Source: JAUIAI01 sp041396685 (lineage in GTDB: Bacteria; Pseudomonadota; Gammaproteobacteria; Burkholderiales; Burkholderiaceae_E). From it: a stretch of 64,000 nucleotides of DNA. This document shows, in pieces, positions 26,058 to 34,977 of this stretch. The notes beneath the pieces are model-generated. The model was given only the letters and a program-made list of their open reading frames with translations, had not been told where the DNA came from and did no database searches. The stretch spans positions 1-64,000 of the forward strand of contig JAWKYD010000005.1 in NCBI GenBank assembly GCA_041396685.1, in the 5' to 3' direction. Each line of letters starts with the position of its first letter. Position 1 is the stretch's first letter. The position numbers and the translations under genes were made by a program.

Positions 26058-27059
26058 TTGAGCCGTCATCACGTCAAATCGATCGCCGCCCGCACGCTGC
26101 GGTTGCTGCTGGCCTTGCTGTTGTTGCCGACCGCGCTGGCGTCGTTGCTGGCGAGCGCGCTGCCCGATTGGTGGCTGGCGGATCTCGTCAGCCACTTCCG
26201 GATTCAGTACCTGACCGCCGGCGTGCTGGCGCTTGCGCCGGCGATCTGGGCACGGTCACGCTATCTGAGCATCGCCGCGGTGATCACGGTCGCGACCAAT
26301 CTGCTGCCGGTCATCGACTATTTCGCGGTTCAGCCGCCCACCGCGGTCGCCGCACCCCAGGCCGTTTCGTTCGCCAGCCGCGTCCCCTTTCGCATCGCCG
26401 CCGCCAACATCTTCTATCGCAATCGCAACTACGATGCGGTTGCTCAGTGGATTCGCGACAACGGCGCCGATCTGATCGTGCTGGTCGAGGCAACGCCGCT
26501 CTGGCGTGATGCCATGCGCGAGCGTCTGAACGGGTTCGGCTTCATCCATCTGGTCGCACGCCAGGGGCGCAGCGGCAAGCTGCTGATCGCGCGTTCGCGT
26601 CCGGCGGGTGTGCGCGTGCTCGACGCCAAACTGATCCGCTCGCCGGTACCGATCGTCACCCTGGCCAAGAGTGGTGCGCGCTTGCAGATCGCCGGCGTCC
26701 ACACCGAATGGCCGATGGGGCCGACCGCCAGTGCGCGGCGCGACCAGGAACTGTTCGACATCGCTCGTCAGATGCGGGCCAGCACCGAACCAATCGCGGC
26801 GGTCGGCGACTTCAACATCACGCCATTCTCGAAAGCCTTCGAAACACTGCTCGAGAGTGCGCACGCGCGGCGGGCGGCGGCCGGTCGCGGCTGGCTGCCC
26901 ACGTGGCCGGTGTTCTTTCCGCCCGCCGGCATCCAGATCGACCAGGTGGTGATCTCGCGCGAGATCGAGGTCGTCAATCTGCGCACCGGCGCTGGTCTGG
27001 GCTCCGATCACCGCTGGGTGCTGGTCGATCTTTCGGTGCCGCGCGGGTCGGATTCCTGA
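26058..27059 (+). CDS. Membrane-anchored endonuclease/exonuclease/phosphatase family protein
   Basis: 333 residues with a TTG start. Three hydrophobic segments occupy about residues 10-85 (LLLALLLLPTALASLLAS, LTAGVLALAPAIWA, IAAVITVATNLLPVI), then an EEP (DNase I-like) catalytic domain: FRIAAANIFYRN with the metal-site residues, DLIVLVEATP, VHTEWP, AVGDFNITPFS and a terminal LGSDHRWVLVD. The layout fits a catalytic domain facing the periplasm, as in YafD-like proteins. Substrate unknown: DNA, sugar phosphate or lipid head group are possible. Confidence 0.87.
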   Translation: MSRHHVKSIAARTLRLLLALLLLPTALASLLASALPDWWLADLVSHFRIQYLTAGVLALAPAIWARSRYLSIAAVITVATNLLPVIDYFAVQPPTAVAAPQAVSFASRVPFRIAAANIFYRNRNYDAVAQWIRDNGADLIVLVEATPLWRDAMRERLNGFGFIHLVARQGRSGKLLIARSRPAGVRVLDAKLIRSPVPIVTLAKSGARLQIAGVHTEWPMGPTASARRDQELFDIARQMRASTEPIAAVGDFNITPFSKAFETLLESAHARRAAAGRGWLPTWPVFFPPAGIQIDQVVISREIEVVNLRTGAGLGSDHRWVLVDLSVPRGSDS

Positions 27060-27066
27060 ACCGGCC

Positions 27067-27187
27067 TCACAGACATGGCGCGAGTTCGCGCCCCAGATGG
27101 TCGAACACGATTCGTATCGCCCGGTCGCGGCGGATCTCACGATGCACGGCCAGCCAGATCGGAAAGCTCGGCAGTGGAATCGACAGA
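27067..27187 (-). pseudogene. Remnant of a LysR-family regulator (last ~40 codons)
   Basis: Reading the minus strand, the last 40 codons before a TGA at 27067 give LPSFPIWLAVHREIRRD followed by AIRIVFDHLGREL, which is the typical C-terminal end of LysR regulators (WLxVHRE...RAIRxVxDxL). Upstream of this on the same strand the frame runs straight into the fba terminator and no DNA-binding or ligand-binding domain exists. The gene has therefore lost more than 85 percent of its length. Confidence 0.75.
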
Positions 27188-27200
27188 GCGCGCCCGGACC

Positions 27201-27227
27201 AAAAAAAAGCCCGGCACTTGGCCGGGC
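27201..27227 (-). terminator. Intrinsic terminator of fba
   Basis: On the minus strand GCCCGGC (27227-27221), a five-base loop and GCCGGGC (27215-27209) are followed by eight T (27208-27201). It lies 113 bases past the fba stop and is the clearest intrinsic terminator in the window. A second hairpin upstream, at 27243-27260 (CCGGGG / CCCCGG), may add to it. Confidence 0.85.
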
Positions 27228-27339
27228 ACTGGCTGGTTTGCTCCGGGGTCAGTGCCCCGGGGCCTTTGATCCGAAGCATAACGCCTCGGGGGTGGATCGC
27301 AATCGCCGAAGAAGCACGGCGTTGCGACCCTACAACGAC

Positions 27340-28404
27340 TCAGGCGACCTTCTGTTTGAGCTCGCCGTTCGCATATCGGTCGATCATCACGGCCAGGGAC
27401 ACCGGCGCGATCTTGCTGCCCTGCCCCTCACAGCCGAACTCGCGGTAGCGCTGCAGGCAGATCGCCTTGGCCGCCTCGCGCGCCGGTTTCAGGTATTCGC
27501 GTGGATCGAATTTGCTCGGGTTTTCGGCCATGAACTTGCGAATGGCCGCGGTCATGGCCAGACGGATGTCGGTGTCGATGTTGATCTTGCGTACGCCGTA
27601 CTTGATGGCCTCCTGGATCTCCTCGACCGGCACGCCGTAGGTCTCTTTCATGTCGCCGCCGAACTGGCGAATGATCTCGAGCAGATCTTGCGGCACGCTC
27701 GAGCTGCCGTGCATGACCAGATGGGTGTTGGGCAGGCGCGCGTTGATCTCCTTGATGCGCGAGATCGCGAGAATGTCGCCGGTGGGCTTGCGCGTGAACT
27801 TGTAGGCGCCGTGGCTGGTGCCGATCGCGATCGCCAGCGCATCGACCTGGGTGCGGCCGACGAAATCGGCCGCCTGATCGGGATCGGTCAGCAGCTGGTC
27901 ACGGGTCATGGTGCCATCGGCGCCGTGCCCGTCTTCCTTGTCGCCCTTCATGGTCTCGAGCGAGCCCAGGCAGCCGAGTTCGCCCTCGACGGTGACGCCG
28001 ACCTTGTGCGCCAACTGCACCACCTTGCTGGTGACATCGACGTTGTAGTCGTAGCTGGCGATGGTCTTGCCGTCGCTCTCGAGCGAGCCGTCCATCATGA
28101 CGCTGGAGAAGCCGATGTCGATCGCGCCCTGGCAGATGTCGGGCGACTGGCCGTGATCCTGGTGCATGACGATGGGCACCTTCGGATAGGACTCGACGGC
28201 CGCCTCGATCAGGTGCTTGAGAAAGGCTTCACCCGCGTACTTCCGAGCGCCGGCCGACGCCTGCATGATCACCGGCGCATCGAGTTCGCTGGCGGCCGAC
28301 ATGATTGCCTGCACCTGCTCGAGGTTGTTGACGTTGAAGGCCGGAATGCCGTAGCCATTCTCGGCGGCATGATCCAGAAGCTGTCGCATGGAAACGAGGG
28401 GCAT
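27340..28404 (-). CDS. fba: Class II fructose-bisphosphate aldolase
   Basis: 354 residues. Zinc-dependent reversible cleavage of fructose 1,6-bisphosphate in glycolysis and gluconeogenesis. Motifs: IPAFNVNNLEQ, zinc ligand segment IVMHQDHGQSPD, VEGELGCLGSLE, GTSHGAYKF and HLVMHGSSSVP, then KINIDTDIRLAMT. This is the longer type common in betaproteobacteria. A GGAG site precedes the ATG at 28404. The gene is normally next to pyk in this group; here two other genes separate them. Confidence 0.97.
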   Translation of the reverse strand: MPLVSMRQLLDHAAENGYGIPAFNVNNLEQVQAIMSAASELDAPVIMQASAGARKYAGEAFLKHLIEAAVESYPKVPIVMHQDHGQSPDICQGAIDIGFSSVMMDGSLESDGKTIASYDYNVDVTSKVVQLAHKVGVTVEGELGCLGSLETMKGDKEDGHGADGTMTRDQLLTDPDQAADFVGRTQVDALAIAIGTSHGAYKFTRKPTGDILAISRIKEINARLPNTHLVMHGSSSVPQDLLEIIRQFGGDMKETYGVPVEEIQEAIKYGVRKINIDTDIRLAMTAAIRKFMAENPSKFDPREYLKPAREAAKAICLQRYREFGCEGQGSKIAPVSLAVMIDRYANGELKQKVA

Positions 28405-28539
28405 CGGAAACTCCTGAGTTGGACGTCGATCAGCCGGCAATTATGGCCCAGCGACCGAAAAACACACCGACAAAAGTCGCAAACTGGCCGGGGCGCCCCA
28501 ATGCGGCCGCCCGCGTTGCGGCCGCGATCGTCCCGGATC

Positions 28540-29922
28540 TCAACGATTGGGCTCGATATTGTGATTGACGCAAAAGGCGTTGGCGGGATCGTAGCGCTGC
28601 TTGATCCGCCGCAACCGGGGAAGCGAGCCCCCGTACACCCGTCGTCCGCTCGCCTGGGTCTCCGGCTCGAAGTTCACATACGCGTTGCCGCTCGCACCGG
28701 ACGCCAGTCGGGCATTGGCCTGTCGGATCCAGTCGATGCAGCGGGCATCGTCGGACGGATCGCGCCAACGCGCGCCTGCGGAGACGATGAATGCGATGCC
28801 GCGATGCGGATAGGCGGATTCGTCGGCGGCCACGTCGTCGATCGCTCCGCCGAGTTGTGACAGCAGGATGTCGGATTCGGCGCTTGGCAGCGTGTGAGCC
28901 AGCGCGACCAGCCGGTCGATCGTGGCATCGTCCAATGCCCGATAACTCTGCGATCCCCAGTAATTGCGCGCGCCGTGAGCATAGGTGTCGTCGAGCCGCG
29001 ATTGCGCCTCGCAGACCGCGGTCGGCGCGACCGCATCGCCGAGCGGCCTGCCGAACTCGCGCAAGGGGGCGAGCACGCGCTCGCCCTCGTGTGGATCGCC
29101 TCGAAAGCACTGCATCAGAATGACCACCTTCGTGCCGTGGTGTTGCGGGGCCAGAAACGGCAGCGGCGGCGCCGTGCAGAGATCCGCCCACACGCAGCAA
29201 TCGCGCGGCGCCTGCGCGCAGAAGTCGCGGTAGTGGCGCAACACGGCCGGTGCATCATCCAGGCGGTGTACGGTGGGACCGAACAAGACCGGGTGCGCGA
29301 GCGCATGGGCGCGAAAGGTGAACCGCGTGACGACACCGAAATTGCCACCGCCGCCGCGCAGCGCCCAGAGCAGATCGGGATGGCTTTGCGCATCCACGGT
29401 CAGAAGCCGGCCGGCCGCATCGACCAGTTCCGCAGCCAGCAGGTTGTCGGCGGTGAGCCCGAGGCTGCGCGACAACCATCCGAAGCCGCCGCCCAGGGTC
29501 AGGCCGGCGATGCCCGTCGATGAAACCACGCCACCGGGTACGACCAGGCCCTCGCGCTGGGCCGCGGCGTCGAGATCCTTCAGCAGCGCCCCACCTTGCG
29601 CCGACACGGTGCCCGCCCGACGGTCTACCGTGACCGCGCGCATGTCGGACAGATCGACGACCAGGCCGCCGTCGCAGAGACCCAGGCCGGCGATGTTGTG
29701 GCCGCCGCCGCGGATCGCGATGGGCAGCCCGGCCTTGACGGCGGCGGCGACGGCCGACCTGACGTCTCGGGCATCGCGGCTGCGCACGATGGCCGCCGGG
29801 CGTCGGTCGATCATCGCGTTCCACAGGGCCCGGGCCTCGTCGTAGCCGATGTCGCCGGGGGTCAGCACCTTGCCTCGAACGTCGCGGGCCAGCGAACCCG
29901 GATCGAAGTCTTGCGGTTTCAT
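28540..29922 (-). CDS. BBE-like FAD-linked oxidoreductase
   Basis: 460 residues. The N-terminal FAD_binding_4 domain has GLPIAIRGGGHNIAGLGLC, where the histidine of GGGHN is the usual covalent flavin attachment point, then SSTGIAGLTLGGGFGWLSR and WALRGGGGNFGVVTRF. The C terminus is the berberine-bridge-enzyme tail (YDPANAFCVNHNI). No second cysteine attachment site of the bicovalent type is evident. Such enzymes oxidise sugars, alkaloids or aromatic alcohols; the substrate is unknown. It is divergent from the HxlR gene at 30245, its probable regulator. Confidence 0.9.
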   Translation of the reverse strand: MKPQDFDPGSLARDVRGKVLTPGDIGYDEARALWNAMIDRRPAAIVRSRDARDVRSAVAAAVKAGLPIAIRGGGHNIAGLGLCDGGLVVDLSDMRAVTVDRRAGTVSAQGGALLKDLDAAAQREGLVVPGGVVSSTGIAGLTLGGGFGWLSRSLGLTADNLLAAELVDAAGRLLTVDAQSHPDLLWALRGGGGNFGVVTRFTFRAHALAHPVLFGPTVHRLDDAPAVLRHYRDFCAQAPRDCCVWADLCTAPPLPFLAPQHHGTKVVILMQCFRGDPHEGERVLAPLREFGRPLGDAVAPTAVCEAQSRLDDTYAHGARNYWGSQSYRALDDATIDRLVALAHTLPSAESDILLSQLGGAIDDVAADESAYPHRGIAFIVSAGARWRDPSDDARCIDWIRQANARLASGASGNAYVNFEPETQASGRRVYGGSLPRLRRIKQRYDPANAFCVNHNIEPNR

Positions 29923-30244
29923 GGATCACTCCCATTCGGTTGTCTCGCCAGCATCGTGCGCCCGGCCCGCCTGCGTCGCCAGTCAAGAATCTGGAGCACG
30001 TTGAACCCGGCACTGCGCATTCCCGGAGGGAACGGGGCAGGAAACAGCGCGCGAACGCTCGTGTCCGCGGCAGGAAGCAGAATCTCGTTCGAACCGCAGA
30101 GGCAGGATGAAGAACATTCCGATCGAGACGGACCAGCCGGCGGGCCTGGCGCGCGTGCGGATCCGAAGCACTCCAGATTTTGAAGTTGCCACCCCTGGTG
30201 GGCAGTGCCAAGCTCGCGGCAATGCGTTGAAGGAGCACCCCGCC
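29923..30244. other. Divergent intergenic region between oxidoreductase and HxlR genes
   Basis: 322 bases holding the promoters of two divergent genes. An open frame in phase with the HxlR gene extends upstream from 30245 to 30107 but has no family-like residues. I see no convincing sigma70 hexamer pair or RNA gene here. Confidence 0.5.
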
Positions 30245-30997
30245 ATGAGCAAGAGCTATGGACAGTACTGCCCGCTCGCGATCGCTGCCGAACTGCTCGG
30301 CGAGCGCTGGACGCTGCTGGTGATCAGCCGGCTGATCGACGGATGCCGGCGTTTCAACGATATCCACCGCGGTGTACCCAAAATCTCCGCGACCCTTCTC
30401 GCAACCCGTCTCACCCAGTTGCAGAACGCCGGGCTATGCGAGAAGCGGCCGCTCCCCGACGGCTCGGGACATCAATACGTGCCCACTCCGGCCTGCATGG
30501 AGCTCGACCCGATCGTCATGCAACTGGCGGCCTGGGGTCAGCGCTGGGGACGCGACATGGAAGGCGAAGATCTCGACCCGGCATTTCTCGCGTGGAGCAT
30601 CGGCACCCGGGTCGATACGCGCACGATGCCGCCGGGTCGCACTGTCGTCGAGTTCGAGTTCAGTGGGCTGGCACGTGAATTCCGCCGCTTCTGGATGGTT
30701 GCCGACGACGGTCGGGTCGACATGTGCCTGAAGAACCCGGGCTTCGAGGTCGATGTCGTCGTGCGCACGGAGATTCGCCGCTTCGTCGAAACCTGGCGCG
30801 GCTTTCGTGATCTCGAGGCGGAGATCGCGAGCGGCGCGATCCGGCTCGAGGGCTCGCCCAAGATGCAACGCGCATTTCCGGGTTGGTTGCTCGGCAGCGC
30901 GCTGGCATCGCAGCCACGCTGTCGTCCGGGGTTGGAACACCAGCTCTACGAGCGCAATCGCGCCCGGCCGGGCCCGGCCGCTACTCGCCGACCTTGA
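30245..30997 (+). CDS. HxlR-family regulator with C-terminal SCP2-like domain
   Basis: 250 residues. The first hundred form a HxlR winged helix: YGQYCPLAIAAELLGERW with the conserved cysteine near residue 9, RRFNDIHRGVPKISATLL and LPDGSGHQYVPT. The rest resembles the SCP2-like sterol-transfer domain found fused to some HxlR regulators (CLKNPGFEVDVVV, FVETWRGFRDLEAEIASG). It probably controls the divergent oxidoreductase gene. Its 3' end overlaps the convergent pyk gene by 17 bases. Confidence 0.88.
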   Translation: MSKSYGQYCPLAIAAELLGERWTLLVISRLIDGCRRFNDIHRGVPKISATLLATRLTQLQNAGLCEKRPLPDGSGHQYVPTPACMELDPIVMQLAAWGQRWGRDMEGEDLDPAFLAWSIGTRVDTRTMPPGRTVVEFEFSGLAREFRRFWMVADDGRVDMCLKNPGFEVDVVVRTEIRRFVETWRGFRDLEAEIASGAIRLEGSPKMQRAFPGWLLGSALASQPRCRPGLEHQLYERNRARPGPAATRRP

Positions 30998-32414
30998 CGA
31001 TCGTCAGCGAGTTCGTGCCACCGGGCTTGCCGATCGGATCGCCGATCGTGACGACGAGCAGGTCGCCCTTGCTGACCACGCCCAGCGCCATCAATTGACG
31101 CTTGGCCTGCTCGAGCATCGCGGCGCGGCTGTCGGAGTCGTGATCGATCAGGATCGGATGGGTCTCGCGGTACAGCGCCATGCGCCGACGCGTGCTTTCC
31201 TCGGTGGTCAGCGCATAGACGGGCACGCCGGAATCCAGGCGCGAGGCCCACAGCGCCGTGGCACCCGACTGCGTGAACGCCACGATCGCCTTCACCCCCA
31301 TGTGATGAGCGATGAACAACGCGCTCATGGCGATCGACTGATCGATGCGCGTGAACGTGCGATGGAGAAACTCGGTGTCCAGCGGCACATTCTGCGATTT
31401 GTCGGCCTCGAGACAGACCCGCGCCATCGCCTCGACCGTCTCGACCGGATAGCGCCCGGCCGCGGTCTCGGCCGACAGCATCACGGCGTCGGTGCCGTCG
31501 AGCACCGCATTGGCGACGTCGGAGACCTCGGCGCGCGTGGGAATCGGTGACTCGATCATCGATTCCATCATCTGGGTGGCCGTGATCGTCAGCTTGTTCA
31601 TCTCGCGTGCCATGCGGATCATGCGCTTCTGCAGCGCCGGCACCGCGGCATCGCCGACCTCGACGGCCAGATCGCCGCGTGCCACCATGATGCCGCTCGA
31701 GGACTCGAGGATCTCCTCGAGATTGTCGATTGCCTCGAGCCGCTCGATCTTGGCGATCATGCGGGCCTGGCCCCCGGCCGCGCGCACGAGTTCGCGAGCC
31801 ATGTACATGTCGGCGGAATTCTTGGGGAATGACACTGCCACGTAGTCGGCCTCGAACGCGACCGCCGTGCGCAGATCCTCCATGTCCTTGTTGGTCAGCG
31901 CCGGCGCCGACAGACCGCCGCCCTGGCGGTTGATGCCCTTGCGGTCCGACAGATCGCCCCGCATCGTCACCGTGCAGTCGATCGTGCGCTTGCCCACGGC
32001 GTCGACGCGCATCTTCAGGCGGCCATCGTTGAGCAGCAGCGTGTCGCCAGGCGCGACATCGTCGACCAGTTCCTTGTAGTCGAGGCCGACCCGTGTCTGA
32101 TCACCGAGTTCGCAATCGATGTCGAAGCTGAACGCGTCGCCGACTTCGAGGTGGATCGGGCCGTCCTTGAAGCGACCGATGCGGATCTTCGGCCCCTGCA
32201 GATCGGCGAGCACGGCGACCACCTGCCCGAGGCGGGCGGCGATCTCGCGCACCCGCTGCACGAGTTCGGTGTGCTGCTGGGCGGTGCCGTGCGAGAAATT
32301 GACGCGCACGACGTTGACGCCGGCGCGCAGCATTTGTTCCAGGATTTCGGGCGAGCTCGACGCCGGTCCGAGCGTGGCGACGATCTTGGTCGCGCGGGGG
32401 ACGATGATGGACAT
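30981..32414 (-). CDS. pyk: Pyruvate kinase
   Basis: 477 residues. Makes pyruvate and ATP from phosphoenolpyruvate. Motifs: ATLGPASSSPEILEQML and VNFSHGT at the N terminus, LADLQGPKIR, the catalytic lysine in MIAKIERLEA, VARGDLAVE and TQMMESMI, TDAVMLSAETAAGRYP, and a C-terminal allosteric domain with FTQSGATALWASR. The ATG at 32414 fits the usual start. It is downstream of pgk on the same strand with a 322-base gap. Confidence 0.97.
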   Translation of the reverse strand: MSIIVPRATKIVATLGPASSSPEILEQMLRAGVNVVRVNFSHGTAQQHTELVQRVREIAARLGQVVAVLADLQGPKIRIGRFKDGPIHLEVGDAFSFDIDCELGDQTRVGLDYKELVDDVAPGDTLLLNDGRLKMRVDAVGKRTIDCTVTMRGDLSDRKGINRQGGGLSAPALTNKDMEDLRTAVAFEADYVAVSFPKNSADMYMARELVRAAGGQARMIAKIERLEAIDNLEEILESSSGIMVARGDLAVEVGDAAVPALQKRMIRMAREMNKLTITATQMMESMIESPIPTRAEVSDVANAVLDGTDAVMLSAETAAGRYPVETVEAMARVCLEADKSQNVPLDTEFLHRTFTRIDQSIAMSALFIAHHMGVKAIVAFTQSGATALWASRLDSGVPVYALTTEESTRRRMALYRETHPILIDHDSDSRAAMLEQAKRQLMALGVVSKGDLLVVTIGDPIGKPGGTNSLTIVKVGE

Positions 32415-32736
32415 GGGCTGAACGGTCTCGTGGCTGGCGGTTGGCATGACGCCTCTGGCGCCGCGCACGCCGGACGCCGGCGCGGAAACCCGCACCCACC
32501 TGTCGCAGCGAACGCTCTCGACCTATTCTGCCGCAGCGCTGTTGCAGCGCCGCCGGGCTACCACGCTTGTCGTATGGGTGCGACGGGCCATCCGACACGC
32601 GGCGGCGGCGGTCGTCCCGCCGGCGCCGCCGCCTGCAGCCCGTTGCAAGCCCTGGCGGGCTCGTGAATCACCCGGCGAGGGATCCCGCCGGGCGCAGCCA
32701 GGCGCGCGATTGGAGTTGCCGGCTGCTCGTGTCGCC
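32415..32736. other. Spacer between pgk and pyk
   Basis: 322 bases without a supportable gene. A GC-rich inverted repeat, CCCGGCG at 32671-32677 and CGCCGGG at 32686-32692, lies just past the pgk stop on the minus strand but has no T-run. Otherwise nothing recognisable; the pyk promoter may be here. Confidence 0.45.
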
Positions 32737-33921
32737 TCAGGCGCTCGCGCGCGCCTCCAGCGCGGCGACCGCAGGCAGCTCCTTGCCCTCGAGGAACTCG
32801 AGGAACGCGCCGCCGCCAGTGGAGATGTAGTCGACCCTGTCGCTGATGCCGAAGCGTGAGATGGCCGCCAGAGTGTCGCCGCCACCGGCGATCGAGAAGC
32901 CCGGCGAGGCCGCGATCGCCTCGGCCAGTGCCTTGGTGCCATTGGCGAAGGCGTCGAACTCGAACACGCCGACCGGGCCGTTCCAGACGATCGTGCCCGC
33001 CTCACCGAGCAAGCCCGCCAACATCGCCGCCGTCCGCGGACCGATGTCAAGGATCATGTCGTCGTCGGCGACCTCGGCCGCGGCCTTGACCGTGGCCGGC
33101 GCATCGGCCGCGAACCGCTTCGCACAGACGACATCGGAGGGAATCGGCACCTCGGCGCCCCGCTCGCGCATCAGCGCGATGATCGCGCGGGCCTCGTCGA
33201 GCAGATCGGGCTCGGCCAGCGAGGCGCCGATCGGCAGTCCGGCGGCCGCCATGAAGGTGTTCGCGATGCCGCCGCCGACGATCAGCCGGTCGACCTTGCC
33301 CGCCAGGCTGCGCAGGATGGTCAGCTTGGTGGACACCTTCGAGCCGGCCACGATGGCCACGAGCGGCCGGGCCGGCGCGCTCAGCGCACGCCCGAGCGCA
33401 TCGAGCTCGGCCGCCAGCAGCGGACCCGCGCAGGCCACCGGCGCATGGCGGGCGATGCCGTGGGTCGTGGCCTCGGCGCGGTGCGCGGTGCCGAAGGCAT
33501 CGTTGACGTAGATGTCGCAGAGCGCGGCCATGCGCCGGGCCAGACCGTCGTCGTCATCCTTCTCGCCGACGTTGCCGCGGCAGTTCTCGAGCATCACGAC
33601 CTCGCCGGGGGCGACCGCGAAGCCTCCCTCGGTCCAGTCGGCGACCAGGCGAACCGGCGTGCCGAGCAAGTCGGCCAGCCGCGCAGCGACCGGCGCCAGC
33701 GAATCACCGGGCCCGAGCCTGCCCGGTTTGGGGCGTCCCAGGTGCGAGGTGATCATCACCGCCGCGCCGCGGTCGAGGCAGTCGCGCACGGCGGGCACCG
33801 AGGCGCGGATGCGGGTGTCGTCGGTGATCCTGCCCGTGTCGTCGAGTGGCACGTTCAGGTCGGCGCGAATGAACACGCGCCGACCGGAGACGTCCTGCTC
33901 GCTCAGTCGATTGAACGCCAT
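32737..33921 (-). CDS. pgk: Phosphoglycerate kinase
   Basis: 394 residues, normal length. Transfers phosphate from 1,3-bisphosphoglycerate to ADP. Seen: RVFIRADLNVPLDDTG, TSHLGRPKPG, ENCRGNVGEKDDD in the N-domain; SKVSTKLTIL and VGGGIANTFMAA; and WNGPVGVFEFDAFANGT, IAGGGDTLAAISRF and STGGGAFLEFLEGKELP in the C-domain. Ten bases separate it from gap upstream, so gap-pgk are cotranscribed. Confidence 0.97.
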   Translation of the reverse strand: MAFNRLSEQDVSGRRVFIRADLNVPLDDTGRITDDTRIRASVPAVRDCLDRGAAVMITSHLGRPKPGRLGPGDSLAPVAARLADLLGTPVRLVADWTEGGFAVAPGEVVMLENCRGNVGEKDDDDGLARRMAALCDIYVNDAFGTAHRAEATTHGIARHAPVACAGPLLAAELDALGRALSAPARPLVAIVAGSKVSTKLTILRSLAGKVDRLIVGGGIANTFMAAAGLPIGASLAEPDLLDEARAIIALMRERGAEVPIPSDVVCAKRFAADAPATVKAAAEVADDDMILDIGPRTAAMLAGLLGEAGTIVWNGPVGVFEFDAFANGTKALAEAIAASPGFSIAGGGDTLAAISRFGISDRVDYISTGGGAFLEFLEGKELPAVAALEARASA

Positions 33922-33931
33922 GGTCGCGACC

Positions 33932-34945
33932 TCAGCCGGCGTTGACCAGCGCGACCGTGGTGTCGAGCATGCGGTTCGAGAAGCCCCACTCGTTGTCGTA
34001 CCAGCTCGACACTTTGACCAGCCGGCCCGAGACCTTGGTCAGGGTGGCGTCGAAATTGCTGGAGTGCGGATTGTGGTTGAAGTCGACCGACACCAGTGGC
34101 GCGTCGTTATACGACAGGATGCCGGCCAGCGGGCCCTCGGCAGCGGCCTTGGCCATCAGCGCATTGACCTCTTCCACCGTGGTGTCACGAGCGGCGATGA
34201 ACGACAGATCGACGATCGACACATTGATCGTGGGCACGCGGATCGCGAAACCATCCAGACGGCCGTTGAGCTCGGGCAGCACCAGGCCGACCGCGGCAGC
34301 AGCGCCGGTCTTGGTGGGGATCATCGACATCGTCGCCGAGCGGGCACGGCGCAGATCGGTGTGATAGACGTCGGTCAGCACCTGGTCGTTGGTGTAGGCG
34401 TGCACGGTGGTCATCAGGCCGTTTTCGACGCCGATGGCATCGTGCAGCGGCTTGACCAGCGGCGCCAGACAGTTGGTGGTGCACGAGGCGTTCGAGATCA
34501 CGGTGTGGCCCGCCTGGAGCACGCCGTGGTTGACCCCGTAGACGACCGTGGCATCGACATCCTTGTCGCCGGGCGCCGAGATCACGACCTTCTTGGCACC
34601 GCCGTTCAGATGGGCGCCGGCCTTGGCCTTGCTGGTGAACAGACCCGTGCACTCGAGCACGACGTCCACGCCCAGGTCGCCCCAGGGCAGCTCCGCCGGA
34701 TTGCGCTGCGCCAGCACCTTGATACGGTCGCCGTTGACCAGAAGATTGTCGGCCTCGACCGCCACCTCGGCATTGAAACGGCCGTGCGCGGTGTCGTACT
34801 GGGTCAGGTGGGCGTTGATCTTGGCATCGCCCAGATCGTTGATGGCGACGATTTCGATCGGATGCTTCTTGCCGCCTTCGTAATGCGCACGCAGCACGTT
34901 GCGCCCGATGCGGCCATAGCCGTTGATGGCAACCCGGATGGTCAT
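33932..34945 (-). CDS. gap: Glyceraldehyde-3-phosphate dehydrogenase, NAD-type
   Basis: 337 residues. Rossmann start VAINGYGRIGRNVLRA; catalytic Cys155 in SNASCTTNCLAP and His182 in VHAYTNDQ. Asp37 in AINDLGD is the residue that favours NAD over NADP. Lies between tkt and pgk, 32 bp from tkt, in the order tkt-gap-pgk used by many betaproteobacteria for central carbon flow. Confidence 0.97.
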   Translation of the reverse strand: MTIRVAINGYGRIGRNVLRAHYEGGKKHPIEIVAINDLGDAKINAHLTQYDTAHGRFNAEVAVEADNLLVNGDRIKVLAQRNPAELPWGDLGVDVVLECTGLFTSKAKAGAHLNGGAKKVVISAPGDKDVDATVVYGVNHGVLQAGHTVISNASCTTNCLAPLVKPLHDAIGVENGLMTTVHAYTNDQVLTDVYHTDLRRARSATMSMIPTKTGAAAAVGLVLPELNGRLDGFAIRVPTINVSIVDLSFIAARDTTVEEVNALMAKAAAEGPLAGILSYNDAPLVSVDFNHNPHSSNFDATLTKVSGRLVKVSSWYDNEWGFSNRMLDTTVALVNAG

Positions 34946-34977
34946 GAGTCAGTCCTCTTGGATCAAGTCAAATGAAT

